Assembly: GCA_011391255.1 (NCBI GenBank)
Contig: JAABQV010000001.1
Coordinates: 248,001-312,000 of the forward strand
Direction of reading: 5' to 3'
DNA length: 64,000 nucleotides
Source of the DNA: Dechloromonas sp.
GTDB taxonomy: Bacteria; Pseudomonadota; Gammaproteobacteria; Burkholderiales; Rhodocyclaceae
The position numbers and the translations under genes are program-made. Below, piece after piece: positions 57,156-64,000 of this stretch. Below the pieces are notes generated by a model. The model searched no databases, was not told the origin of the DNA, and saw only the letters and a program-made list of their open reading frames with translations. Each line of letters opens with the position of its first letter. The first letter of the stretch is position 1.

Positions 57156-57193
57156 GCGCCGAGCTCCTCCGGAGGTTCCGGAGGGCTCGGCGC
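57156..57193 (-). terminator. Terminator between dnaK and dnaJ
   Basis: On the minus strand a 17-bp GC-rich stem (57156-57164 and 57166-57173 with 57177-57193; one bulged base, three-base loop) is followed by TTTT. It stands 20 bases after the dnaK stop and should end most dnaK transcripts or reduce read-through into dnaJ. Confidence 0.85.
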
Positions 57194-57212
57194 CGGGCTA
57201 TTGCAGCAGGAT

Positions 57213-59150
57213 TTACTTCTTGTCCTTATTCACTTCGGTGAATTCGGCATCGACCACATCACCTTCAACGGTCTTCTCGCCGCCATCACCCGCTTGCGCG
57301 CCGGCACCGGTCGCAGCACCTTCAGTCTGCTGCTGGGCGTACATCTTTTCACCAAGCTTCTGCGCTGCTTGTGAAAGGACTTCCGTTTTGGCAACGATGG
57401 TGTCCTTGTCGCCGTCACGCAGGACGTCTTCGACGCCCTTGATCGCGGCTTCGATGGTTTCCTTCTCTGCCGTATCCAGCTTGTCACCGTATTCGACCAG
57501 CGATTTCTTGACCATGTGCACCATGCCATCGGCCGAGTTACGGGCATCAGCCAGTTCGTGCACCTTCTTGTCGTCTTCCGCGTGCAGTTCGGCATCCTTG
57601 ACCATCGCCTGAATTTCAGCCTCGCTCAAGCCGGAGTTGGCCTTGATCGTGATCTTGTTTTCCTTGCCGGTAGCCTTGTCCTTGGCGGTCACGTGCATGA
57701 TGCCGTTGGCGTCGATGTCGAAAATGACTTCGATCTGCGGCGCGCCGCGCGGTGCCGGCGGGATGCCTTCGAGGTTGAACTGGCCGAGGCTCTTGTTACC
57801 GGTGGCAACTTCGCGTTCGCCCTGAAGGACGTGGATGGTCACCGCGCCCTGATTGTCGTCGGCGGTTGAGAATGTCTGTGAAGCCTTGGTCGGAATCGTC
57901 GTGTTTTTCTGGATCAGCTTGGTCATGATGCCGCCCAGGGTTTCAATACCGAGAGAAAGTGGGGTCACGTCGAGCAGCAGCACGTCCTTGACTTCGCCTT
58001 GCAGGACGCCGCCCTGAATCGCTGCGCCAACCGCAACCGCTTCGTCCGGATTTACGTCCTTGCGCGGCTCTTTGCCGAAGACTTCCTTGACCTTTTCCTG
58101 CACCTTGGGCATGCGGGACTGGCCGCCGACCAAAATGACGTCGTCGATGTCGCCGATCTTACATCCGGCATCCTTGAGCGCCATGATGCAAGGAGCCACA
58201 GTGCGCTCTACCAGCTCGTCTACCAGCGACTCAAACTTGGCGCGGGTGATTTTGATCGCCAAGTGTTTCGGGCCGGTCGCGTCAGCGGTGATGTAAGGCA
58301 GGTTGACTTCGGTCTGCTGGCTGGAGGACAGCTCGATCTTGGCTTTTTCGGCAGCCTCCTTGAGGCGCTGCAGCGCCAGAACATCTTGCTTCAGATTAAC
58401 GCCGGACTCTTTCTTGAATTCGTCGATGATGTAGTCGATCAAACGCTGGTCGAAGTCTTCGCCGCCGAGGAAAGTGTCGCCATTGGTGGCCAGCACTTCA
58501 AATTGTTTCTCGCCGTCAACATTGGCGATTTCGATAATGGAGATGTCGAAAGTGCCGCCGCCGAGGTCATAAACGGCGATCTTGCGGTCCTTGCCGGCAG
58601 CCTTGTCCATACCAAAGGCGAGGGCAGCAGCGGTTGGCTCGTTGATGATGCGCTTGACTTCGAGACCGGCGATGCGGCCGGCATCCTTGGTCGCCTGGCG
58701 CTGGCTGTCGTTGAAGTAGGCCGGCACGGTGATGACGGCTTCGGTGACTTCTTCACCGAGGTAGTCTTCGGCGGTCTTCTTCATTTTGCGCAGCACTTCG
58801 GCAGAGACCTGCTGCGGGGCAATTTTCTTGTCGCGCACGGAAACCCATGCGTCGCCATTATCAGCTTTGACAATCTTGTAGGGCATCAGCGAGATGTCTT
58901 TCTGTACTTCTTTTTCTTCAAAACGGCGGCCGATCAGACGCTTGACGGCATACAGCGTGTTCATCGGGTTGGTTACGGCCTGACGTTTGGCCGGTGCGCC
59001 GGCGAGGATTTCACCATCTTCAGCGTAACCGATAACGGACGGCGTGGTGCGTGCGCCCTCGGAGTTCTCGATAACCTTTGGTGTGCCGCCTTCCATGATG
59101 GCGATGCAACTGTTGGTGGTACCGAGGTCAATACCAATGATCTTGCCCAT
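57213..59150 (-). CDS. dnaK: Molecular chaperone DnaK (Hsp70)
   Basis: 645 residues. ATPase domain start [59 protein letters not shown], and [14 protein letters not shown] are all standard, with the [14 protein letters not shown] linker region into the substrate-binding domain. The acidic C-terminus is preceded by the usual Gly/Ala-rich tail. A heat-shock-type promoter lies just upstream, in addition to the one before grpE. Confidence 0.99.
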   Translation of the reverse strand: MGKIIGIDLGTTNSCIAIMEGGTPKVIENSEGARTTPSVIGYAEDGEILAGAPAKRQAVTNPMNTLYAVKRLIGRRFEEKEVQKDISLMPYKIVKADNGDAWVSVRDKKIAPQQVSAEVLRKMKKTAEDYLGEEVTEAVITVPAYFNDSQRQATKDAGRIAGLEVKRIINEPTAAALAFGMDKAAGKDRKIAVYDLGGGTFDISIIEIANVDGEKQFEVLATNGDTFLGGEDFDQRLIDYIIDEFKKESGVNLKQDVLALQRLKEAAEKAKIELSSSQQTEVNLPYITADATGPKHLAIKITRAKFESLVDELVERTVAPCIMALKDAGCKIGDIDDVILVGGQSRMPKVQEKVKEVFGKEPRKDVNPDEAVAVGAAIQGGVLQGEVKDVLLLDVTPLSLGIETLGGIMTKLIQKNTTIPTKASQTFSTADDNQGAVTIHVLQGEREVATGNKSLGQFNLEGIPPAPRGAPQIEVIFDIDANGIMHVTAKDKATGKENKITIKANSGLSEAEIQAMVKDAELHAEDDKKVHELADARNSADGMVHMVKKSLVEYGDKLDTAEKETIEAAIKGVEDVLRDGDKDTIVAKTEVLSQAAQKLGEKMYAQQQTEGAATGAGAQAGDGGEKTVEGDVVDAEFTEVNKDKK

Positions 59151-59185
59151 GATTTATTCCTTGTAGTTAATTGCTGATGTTCGTG

Positions 59186-59214
59186 AAGTGGGGGCTTGGC
59201 CCCAAAATTTCAAG
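59186..59214 (-). promoter_or_regulatory. Sigma-32-like heat-shock promoter of dnaK
   Basis: On the minus strand CTTGAAA (59214-59208) and CCCCACTT (59193-59186) are separated by 14 bases, close to the sigma-32 consensus, 35 bases before the dnaK start. The G/C runs of the spacer and the -10 also make a 5-bp stem. Confidence 0.75.
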
Positions 59215-59249
59215 TGTTTATTACGGTCGACCGCAATAAGTGACTATTT

Positions 59250-59804
59250 TTATTTGCCCTTGGCCACCATGACGAGTGCCGGGCGCAAAGTGCGTTCGGC
59301 AATCAGGTAGCCCTTTTGTAGTACGGTGACGACGGTGTTGGCTTCCTGCTCGGAATCAACCATGCCGATTGCCTGATGCTTGTGCGGATCAAATTTTTCG
59401 CCAGCCGGATTGACTTCGATCAGCGCATTTTTCTCGAAGGCGGCAACCAGTTGTTTGAGTGTTAGTTCGACACCCGACTTGAAACTTTCAACGGTTTGTT
59501 CCTGAACCGCCAGCGCAGCTTCCAAGCTGTCTTTGACGGCCAGCAGTTCGCCGGCAAATTTTTCAACGGCGAATTTGTGCGCCTTGGAAATATCGTCCTG
59601 AGCGCGACGGCGAATATTCTCGCCCTCGGCCTTGGCGCGCAGCCAGGCGTCGTAATGTTCAGCAGCCTTCAATTCGAGCGCACGGAATTGCTCTTCGACA
59701 CTTGGCAGGGTGTCGGTATGGCTTTCGGCGGCGGTATTGGCAGCCGGTTCGGGGGTTGCTTCGTTACTCAGCGGGATTTCGGGGCTGTTTTCGGGGTTGG
59801 ACAT
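59250..59804 (-). CDS. grpE: Nucleotide exchange factor GrpE
   Basis: 184 residues. A low-complexity acidic N-terminus, a long helix, and the C-terminal beta domain with the GrpE signature ([46 protein letters not shown]). It releases ADP from DnaK. Ribosome site GGAGA lies 8 bases before the ATG; a heat-shock promoter lies directly upstream. Confidence 0.96.
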   Translation of the reverse strand: MSNPENSPEIPLSNEATPEPAANTAAESHTDTLPSVEEQFRALELKAAEHYDAWLRAKAEGENIRRRAQDDISKAHKFAVEKFAGELLAVKDSLEAALAVQEQTVESFKSGVELTLKQLVAAFEKNALIEVNPAGEKFDPHKHQAIGMVDSEQEANTVVTVLQKGYLIAERTLRPALVMVAKGK

Positions 59805-59833
59805 CGGTGGTTCTCCAAAAAATCAGTCTTCTA

Positions 59834-59860
59834 CTTTGGGGTTGGTGCCTGCTTTTCAAG
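59834..59860 (-). promoter_or_regulatory. Sigma-32-like heat-shock promoter of grpE
   Basis: Minus strand: CTTGAAA (59860-59854), extended upstream by GCCC as in strong heat-shock promoters, and CCCCAAAG (59841-59834), separated by 12 bases. It sits 30 bases before the grpE start. The spacer is slightly short. Confidence 0.7.
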
Positions 59861-59949
59861 GGGCGATGTAATATTCTTTACAATGCATTCGCCGGAAGCA
59901 GGTTTGTTGCGTGCTACGATTCAAAGCCAGATAAGGGCAGCGGATTTTC

Positions 59950-61326
59950 ATGGAATCAATCGGTCGATATCGGATCATCAAGGTGTTGGGCAAGGGAGCG
60001 ACTGCGACGGTCTACCTTTGTCACGACCCTGAGGCTGATCGCGAAGTTGCCGTCAAAGTGATCGATTTTGGCGTTGACGGCAGCGCCATGTCGCGTCGCA
60101 TGCGTAAGCTCTTCCAGAACGAAGGCATGGTTTCGCAGCGGATGAATCATCCGAATATTGTTCGTGTCTACGACGCAGTGGTTGAAGAAGATCGCGCCTA
60201 TCTGGCGATGGAATACATCAAGGGGTTTTCGCTCGAGGAATGTATTCGTATCGACAAGTTGCTGCCGATGCATCGCGTCATCGGCATCATCTTCAAGTGC
60301 TGCATGGCGCTCGATAGTGCCTTCCGGCAAGGCATCATTCACCGTGACATCAAGCCGGCCAACATCATGGTCGCTGAGAATGATGAACCCAAAATCGCCG
60401 ATTTCGGCCTGGCGCTCAATCTGAGCAAGGACATGGATCGCGACTCCACCTTCATCATGGGCGTCGGCTCGCCTGCCTATATGTCGCCGGAGCAGATCAA
60501 GGGTTACCAGCTCAATCAAAAGACCGACCTTTATTCAATGGGAGTCGTGCTTTTTCAGTTGCTGACCGGGCGCCTGCCTTTTCGTGCGGCCAATCAGGCG
60601 ACGCTGATCTATCGCATCATCAATACCGATGCACCCAAGATTACTGCCCTCAAGCCTAATTTGCCGGCGGCGCTCGACCCGATTATTCGCAAGGCGCTGG
60701 AAAAAGATCTCTACAGTCGCTATAAAAACGGCGCGGAATTCGCCAAGGATCTCTCGACCGTTCGCTTCCAGATTCTGGATGAGGACGATACGGTGCTTGA
60801 TAGTAAGCATTTTGAAATCCTGCGCAAACTGGAATTTTTTACTGAATTCGAGAATATCGAATTGTGGGAAGTGCTGCGCGTTGCGGTTTGGCGTGATATC
60901 GCACCCAAGGTGGCAATCATTCGCGAAGGCGAGCACAACAAGATGTTCGGGATTGTTGTTTCCGGCCATGTCGAAGTTTCGATGGAAGGCAAGGTTCTAT
61001 GCCGACTTGGGCCGGGTGAGATTATCGGTGAGGTGGCCTACTTGCATCCGACCAGCGATTTGCGTCACGCAACTGTGACTAGTCTGGAGCCGGTGCTGTT
61101 CGTTGAGATCAATGCTTCTGCCTTGTCGTTGTCTTCCGAAGAACTGATGGAGCGAATGCGCAATACCTTGCTCGGGCGGATGATTAAACGCCTGCGCGAA
61201 GTGAATCAGATTGCTGCAGCTCAAGGTCTGCCTGCGGTTGAGTCGGGAACGGGTTCAACAACGAATGTGACGGACCAGCGTCAGTCACGCCCGGGCGGGC
61301 TCGATCTGGAACTCTCGCCGATGTAA
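59950..61326 (+). CDS. Ser/Thr protein kinase fused to a cyclic-nucleotide-binding domain
   Basis: 458 residues. Hanks-type kinase (about 7-270): glycine loop GKGATATVY, VAVK lysine K36, HRDIKPAN catalytic loop (D133), DFG (151-153), and the APE-equivalent YMSPEQ. After a short linker a cNMP-binding domain (about 290-400) has IIREGEHNKMFGIVVSGHVEV and the phosphate-cassette-like GEIIGEVAYL...LRHATV (R372). The C-terminal part is Ser/Thr/Gly-rich, without a transmembrane helix. The kinase motifs look functional; the ligand is not certain. Divergent from grpE and the only protein kinase in the window; followed by a good terminator. Confidence 0.92.
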   Translation: MESIGRYRIIKVLGKGATATVYLCHDPEADREVAVKVIDFGVDGSAMSRRMRKLFQNEGMVSQRMNHPNIVRVYDAVVEEDRAYLAMEYIKGFSLEECIRIDKLLPMHRVIGIIFKCCMALDSAFRQGIIHRDIKPANIMVAENDEPKIADFGLALNLSKDMDRDSTFIMGVGSPAYMSPEQIKGYQLNQKTDLYSMGVVLFQLLTGRLPFRAANQATLIYRIINTDAPKITALKPNLPAALDPIIRKALEKDLYSRYKNGAEFAKDLSTVRFQILDEDDTVLDSKHFEILRKLEFFTEFENIELWEVLRVAVWRDIAPKVAIIREGEHNKMFGIVVSGHVEVSMEGKVLCRLGPGEIIGEVAYLHPTSDLRHATVTSLEPVLFVEINASALSLSSEELMERMRNTLLGRMIKRLREVNQIAAAQGLPAVESGTGSTTNVTDQRQSRPGGLDLELSPM

Positions 61327-61353
61327 AAACTGCCTCGCAAAGAGGCAGTTTTT
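61325..61353 (+). terminator. Bidirectional terminator between the kinase and chemoreceptor genes
   Basis: A perfect 12-bp stem (61325-61336 with 61342-61353), loop of five, flanked by A-runs on the left and T-runs on the right; it overlaps the kinase stop codon and serves both convergent genes. Confidence 0.9.
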
Positions 61354-61377
61354 TTAGACCTTAAATCCAGTTGACCG

Positions 61378-62997
61378 TCAGACTTTGAAACGTCCGACGA
61401 TGCCAGCCAATCCTTCTGCGAGCGTCTTGAGATCATGCGCAGCCGTTGCTGTCTGCTCAACGGTGCCGGTGTTTTCACGTGCCATGCCGGCAATCGATTC
61501 AATGCTGGCTTCGACATCGCTCGAGAAGCGGCGCTGCTGATCGGTCGCCTCGGCGATTTTATCGAGACCGTGTCCCACTTCCATGACCGAGCCGTTGGTT
61601 GCCTGCAGCACGCTCGAAACCTGCGCCACTGATGCCTGGCTGCTTTCAAGATGCTCAAGCCCCTCTTCTATGGTCTTGCGTACGGAAACCGATTGCGCAC
61701 TCAAGGTAGCGGTGATGGCGTCAATTTCACTTGCCGAGCGTGAAGACTTTTCGGCCAGCTTACGGACTTCGTCAGCAACCACTGCAAATCCACGGCCCTG
61801 TTCTCCGGCCCGGGCTGCCTCAATAGCTGCGTTAAGCGCCAGCAGATTGGTTTGCTCGGCAATGTCCTTCACTTCACGTGTCATGTTGGTGATGGCTTCG
61901 GTGTTACGGACAAAATCGTTTACCGAACTTGCCATTCCCTTGACGGCACTTTCGACGACATTCATCTCGGCGAGGAGCACATTCAGGTTGCGGGTGCCTT
62001 CGTTGGCGCGCGCCAGGCTCTCCTGTGATTGATGCTGGACATGTTCCGCGCTCTGGGCAATGGACGAAATGCTGGCGACCAGTTGCTCAACCGCTGACGC
62101 TGCCTGATTCGATTTTTCGTTTTGCTGATGCGAACTCTGGGCAACGCGATCGGTGCTGTCCGATAGCTCAACTACCCTTGCAGAAACCTGGCTGGCAGAG
62201 TCGCGCACCTGACGTACCAGTTGGTTGAATTTCTCCATCATTTCGTTGAACACAGCCGCCGACTGGCCGACTTCATCATTGCCATTCACCGGCAGCCGGC
62301 GGGTCAGGTCGCCTTCGCCGCTAGCGATATCGCGCAAACCTTTGCGCAACTCTTCCAGCGGTGCAGTCACGAAATGGTGGGTGAGGAGGTAAATGATGAC
62401 CAGCAGAGCTAGGATTGCCGCCAGCGCGACACCGGCAATCTTGAGACGGAAGGCAGATACCTCGGATTCGACAGAGTCCAGTGAGACTTTCATGCTGACA
62501 ATGCCCAACACGGTTCCTTCCGGCACTTGGTGGCAAAGGATGCAGTCCTTGCCGAGGTAATTTTTGGAGGCGAGTGTCGGATTGATTACGCGTAGAAAAG
62601 AACTGCCGCCGCTGGATTCCGTTGAAGTGTACGGCTTGCCGCTTTTCATTACCTCTTGTTCGAGGGCGTCGAGCTGGCGATTGCTCTTGGTGTCGGGGCC
62701 GTAAAGTTTGACGACTGCATCGCTGCGCGCGACATGGAGATCCTTGATGATGGCCAGCTGTTTGATCTGGTCAAGAAAGACTTCGCGCTGGCCGACGGTG
62801 CCGGTGATCATCATGCCGGTCAGGCCGGCCATAGTCATTTCGTGAATACTTTGCGAGAAATCCTGCGCTTGGCGAACGGCGGTTTCCCGATTGGCGTTGG
62901 TTGTCCAGAAAATCATCCCGGTCCAGATGATGGCTAGAACTAGCCAGATCGCGGCAGTCAGGCGAACCCAAATCTTCATATCGGCGAGGCGCGGCAT
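61378..62997 (-). CDS. Methyl-accepting chemotaxis protein with periplasmic c-type heme motif
   Basis: 539 residues: transmembrane helix 1 (about 12-31), periplasmic sensor (about 32-185), helix 2 (about 186-206), HAMP (about 206-260) and a signalling domain with the hairpin-tip motif E-Q-T-N-L-L-A-L-N-A-A-I-E-A-A-R-A-G-E near residue 385. The sensor contains C152-I-L-C155-H156, a classical CxxCH covalent heme site, in the periplasm where cytochrome c maturation occurs. The family of single-heme chemoreceptors senses redox or gases; here the ligand is inferred, not known. ATG at 62997 has a GGAG site upstream; ATG 62979 is an alternative. Confidence 0.93.
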   Translation of the reverse strand: MPRLADMKIWVRLTAAIWLVLAIIWTGMIFWTTNANRETAVRQAQDFSQSIHEMTMAGLTGMMITGTVGQREVFLDQIKQLAIIKDLHVARSDAVVKLYGPDTKSNRQLDALEQEVMKSGKPYTSTESSGGSSFLRVINPTLASKNYLGKDCILCHQVPEGTVLGIVSMKVSLDSVESEVSAFRLKIAGVALAAILALLVIIYLLTHHFVTAPLEELRKGLRDIASGEGDLTRRLPVNGNDEVGQSAAVFNEMMEKFNQLVRQVRDSASQVSARVVELSDSTDRVAQSSHQQNEKSNQAASAVEQLVASISSIAQSAEHVQHQSQESLARANEGTRNLNVLLAEMNVVESAVKGMASSVNDFVRNTEAITNMTREVKDIAEQTNLLALNAAIEAARAGEQGRGFAVVADEVRKLAEKSSRSASEIDAITATLSAQSVSVRKTIEEGLEHLESSQASVAQVSSVLQATNGSVMEVGHGLDKIAEATDQQRRFSSDVEASIESIAGMARENTGTVEQTATAAHDLKTLAEGLAGIVGRFKV

Positions 62998-63028
62998 CTT
63001 TTGGTGTCTCCAGTGGCCGCCGTCTTTG

Positions 63029-64000
63029 TCAGACGGTTAAATCAACATGCTGAATTGTGCCAGTCTCTCCCGCATGTTGCAAAAAGATTCCTGAACTTCG
63101 GACTTGGCCGAGAAGCTCATTGACATTATTTTTGATTGAGAAAGGTGTCCCGATATGACTCAGGGCTAGTGCGCCAACGCCAGCCTCGTTCAGCGATTGC
63201 AAATTGCCTTGATCGTCATCGCCACTTTGCCAAATCTGCAGCTTGTCGTAGGCATCGTCGTTTTCGTCAATCCAGCCGTTGCTGTCGTCATCAAGCGCGC
63301 TGAGCTCGGCAAAGCCATTGCCGCTGACCGGGCCAAAAAGTTCTTGCCCGTCGTTGATCTTTCCATCATTGTTCCGATCAAAAGCGAGAAAACCGCTGCC
63401 GCGCTTGAGGCTATTGATCTGTTCCTTTTCGCCATCAGCATTCAGGTCAAAGCTGAAGCGCTGGTCAGAGAGTTGCGCTGCCGTGCCGGCAAAGTTGAGG
63501 ACCAGTGGATCAACTTTTTTCGCTGCGTCGCCAAGGCGCAGGTTGACGCTGCTTTCCTCATGGTAGCTGCGTTCCATACTTAGTTCGATGCTGAAGCTGA
63601 TTTCCTTGCCATCTCCTGTTTTCACCGTGCCGCTGGCCGAGAAAGTGGTGTGCTCGGTTTCGGTATAACTCTCGCTGGCATCGTATTCGATGCTGAAGCC
63701 AGCGGAGTGCTGGGCGGCGCTGACGGTGGTGCGATTACTTGAGTTCGTGCTAGCCGTTGCTTCAATATCTTGGAGATCGACAAGCTTTATTTTTTCGCCG
63801 GTCAGCAGTTCCATCATCTGGCGAATTAATTTCAGCTTGGGGTCGCTGTCGACCGCATCCTCCAGATCTTTATTGATCTGATCGGCCGATTGAGCAGACT
63901 TGCCAGTATCGGAGACGTTGATAGGTTGCTGCTGAACCCGGTTCAAGGCTGCAAAATTGGGTCTTTGCTGGCCGACCCACATGCGCAGGGATTCTTTGGC
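63029..64000 (-). CDS. Calcium-loop (EF-hand-like) protein, 5' end outside the window
   Basis: Open from the window edge to the stop at 63029, at least 324 residues; an internal ATG at 63982 exists but the frame continues upstream (A-K-E-S-L-R), so the true start is probably beyond 64000. Three acidic loops (D-L-N-A-D-G-E, D-R-N-N-D-G-K-I, D-D-D-S-N-G-W-I-D) are followed by FGPVSGNGFAEL and LSLNEAGVGALAL elements seen in proteins with hemolysin-type calcium regions. The N-terminal part has a helical segment (KLKLIRQMMELLTGEKIKL) and Ser/Thr-rich strands. No signal peptide is visible in the part present; secretion is possible but unproven. Confidence 0.75.
   Translation of the reverse strand, partial: AKESLRMWVGQQRPNFAALNRVQQQPINVSDTGKSAQSADQINKDLEDAVDSDPKLKLIRQMMELLTGEKIKLVDLQDIEATASTNSSNRTTVSAAQHSAGFSIEYDASESYTETEHTTFSASGTVKTGDGKEISFSIELSMERSYHEESSVNLRLGDAAKKVDPLVLNFAGTAAQLSDQRFSFDLNADGEKEQINSLKRGSGFLAFDRNNDGKINDGQELFGPVSGNGFAELSALDDDSNGWIDENDDAYDKLQIWQSGDDDQGNLQSLNEAGVGALALSHIGTPFSIKNNVNELLGQVRSSGIFLQHAGETGTIQHVDLTV

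Noticed and set aside
57999-59177. 392-codon plus-strand frame opposite dnaK
   Set aside because: Shadow of dnaK; the protein is a low-complexity mirror of its codons.
59190-59206. Hairpin in the dnaK leader as a terminator for grpE
   Set aside because: The GGGGC/GCCCC stem is short, has no T-run on the minus strand, and is explained by the spacer and -10 element of the heat-shock promoter.
1-64000. CRISPR array, tRNA, rRNA, insertion sequence or prophage
   Set aside because: No regularly spaced repeats, cloverleaf-like intergenic segments, transposase or integrase genes were seen; nearly all bases are explained by ordinary chromosomal genes.

Overview
The window looks like a stretch of chromosomal backbone from a Gram-negative betaproteobacterium, most probably of the Rhodocyclales (Dechloromonas/Azonexus-like). 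This is inferred from gene order (leuC - entericidin-like lipoprotein - leuD - leuB - asd - fimV - truA - trpF - trpB - trpA - accD - folC - SPOR protein - cvpA - purF - metZ), from a MutL that carries the endonuclease motif, and from protein style. No sequence search was possible. Coding density is very high, many neighbouring genes share ATGA, TGATG or GTGA junctions, and no gene-free stretch exceeds about 150 bases. I found no rRNA, tRNA, CRISPR array, insertion sequence or prophage.

Layout. 1-9145: a truncated spermidine-synthase-like gene, a BamE/SmpA-like lipoprotein, mutL (minus), then a plus-strand run of dedA, a lipoprotein, purN, a DUF3108 protein, an RsmB-like rRNA methyltransferase, an MscS channel and a CBS protein, closed by a strong hairpin terminator. 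9200-12067: a small basic protein (minus), aroC, a YdcH-like protein and an MFS transporter. 12100-16537: leucine biosynthesis (leuC, leuD, leuB, with a 41-residue entericidin-like lipoprotein between leuC and leuD) and asd. 16690-30008: fimV, a small membrane protein, then the compact truA-trpFBA-accD-folC-SPOR-cvpA-purF-metZ chain. 30059-31339: a RhlE-type RNA helicase.

31434-47852 is the main accessory system: a full MSHA-type type IV pilus locus. It has the extension ATPase (mshE) with two c-di-GMP-binding MshEN motifs, the platform protein (mshG), pilins and pseudopilins (mshF-, mshA/B-, mshC-, mshD-, mshO- and mshP-like), a giant 1184-residue MshQ-like LamG protein placed right after the major pilin, and the assembly block mshI-PilN-like-mshJ-mshK-mshL(secretin)-mshM-mshN. 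A convergent gene ending inside the last codons of mshN encodes a GGDEF-fold protein that has lost its catalytic signature. A c-di-GMP link to this pilus is therefore plausible.

48416-54384 (minus): recQ, lpxH, a cytoplasmic and a periplasmic cyclophilin, an L,D-transpeptidase-like protein and a TPR protein; the last two share a homologous C-terminal domain. 54488-55858: cysS. 56003-59804 (minus): grpE-dnaK-dnaJ, with a sigma-32-like heat-shock promoter before grpE and another before dnaK, and a strong terminator between dnaK and dnaJ. 59950-61326: a Ser/Thr protein kinase fused to a cyclic-nucleotide-binding domain. 61378-64000 (minus): a methyl-accepting chemotaxis protein whose periplasmic sensor has a CxxCH heme motif, and the C-terminal part of a calcium-loop protein that runs off the window.
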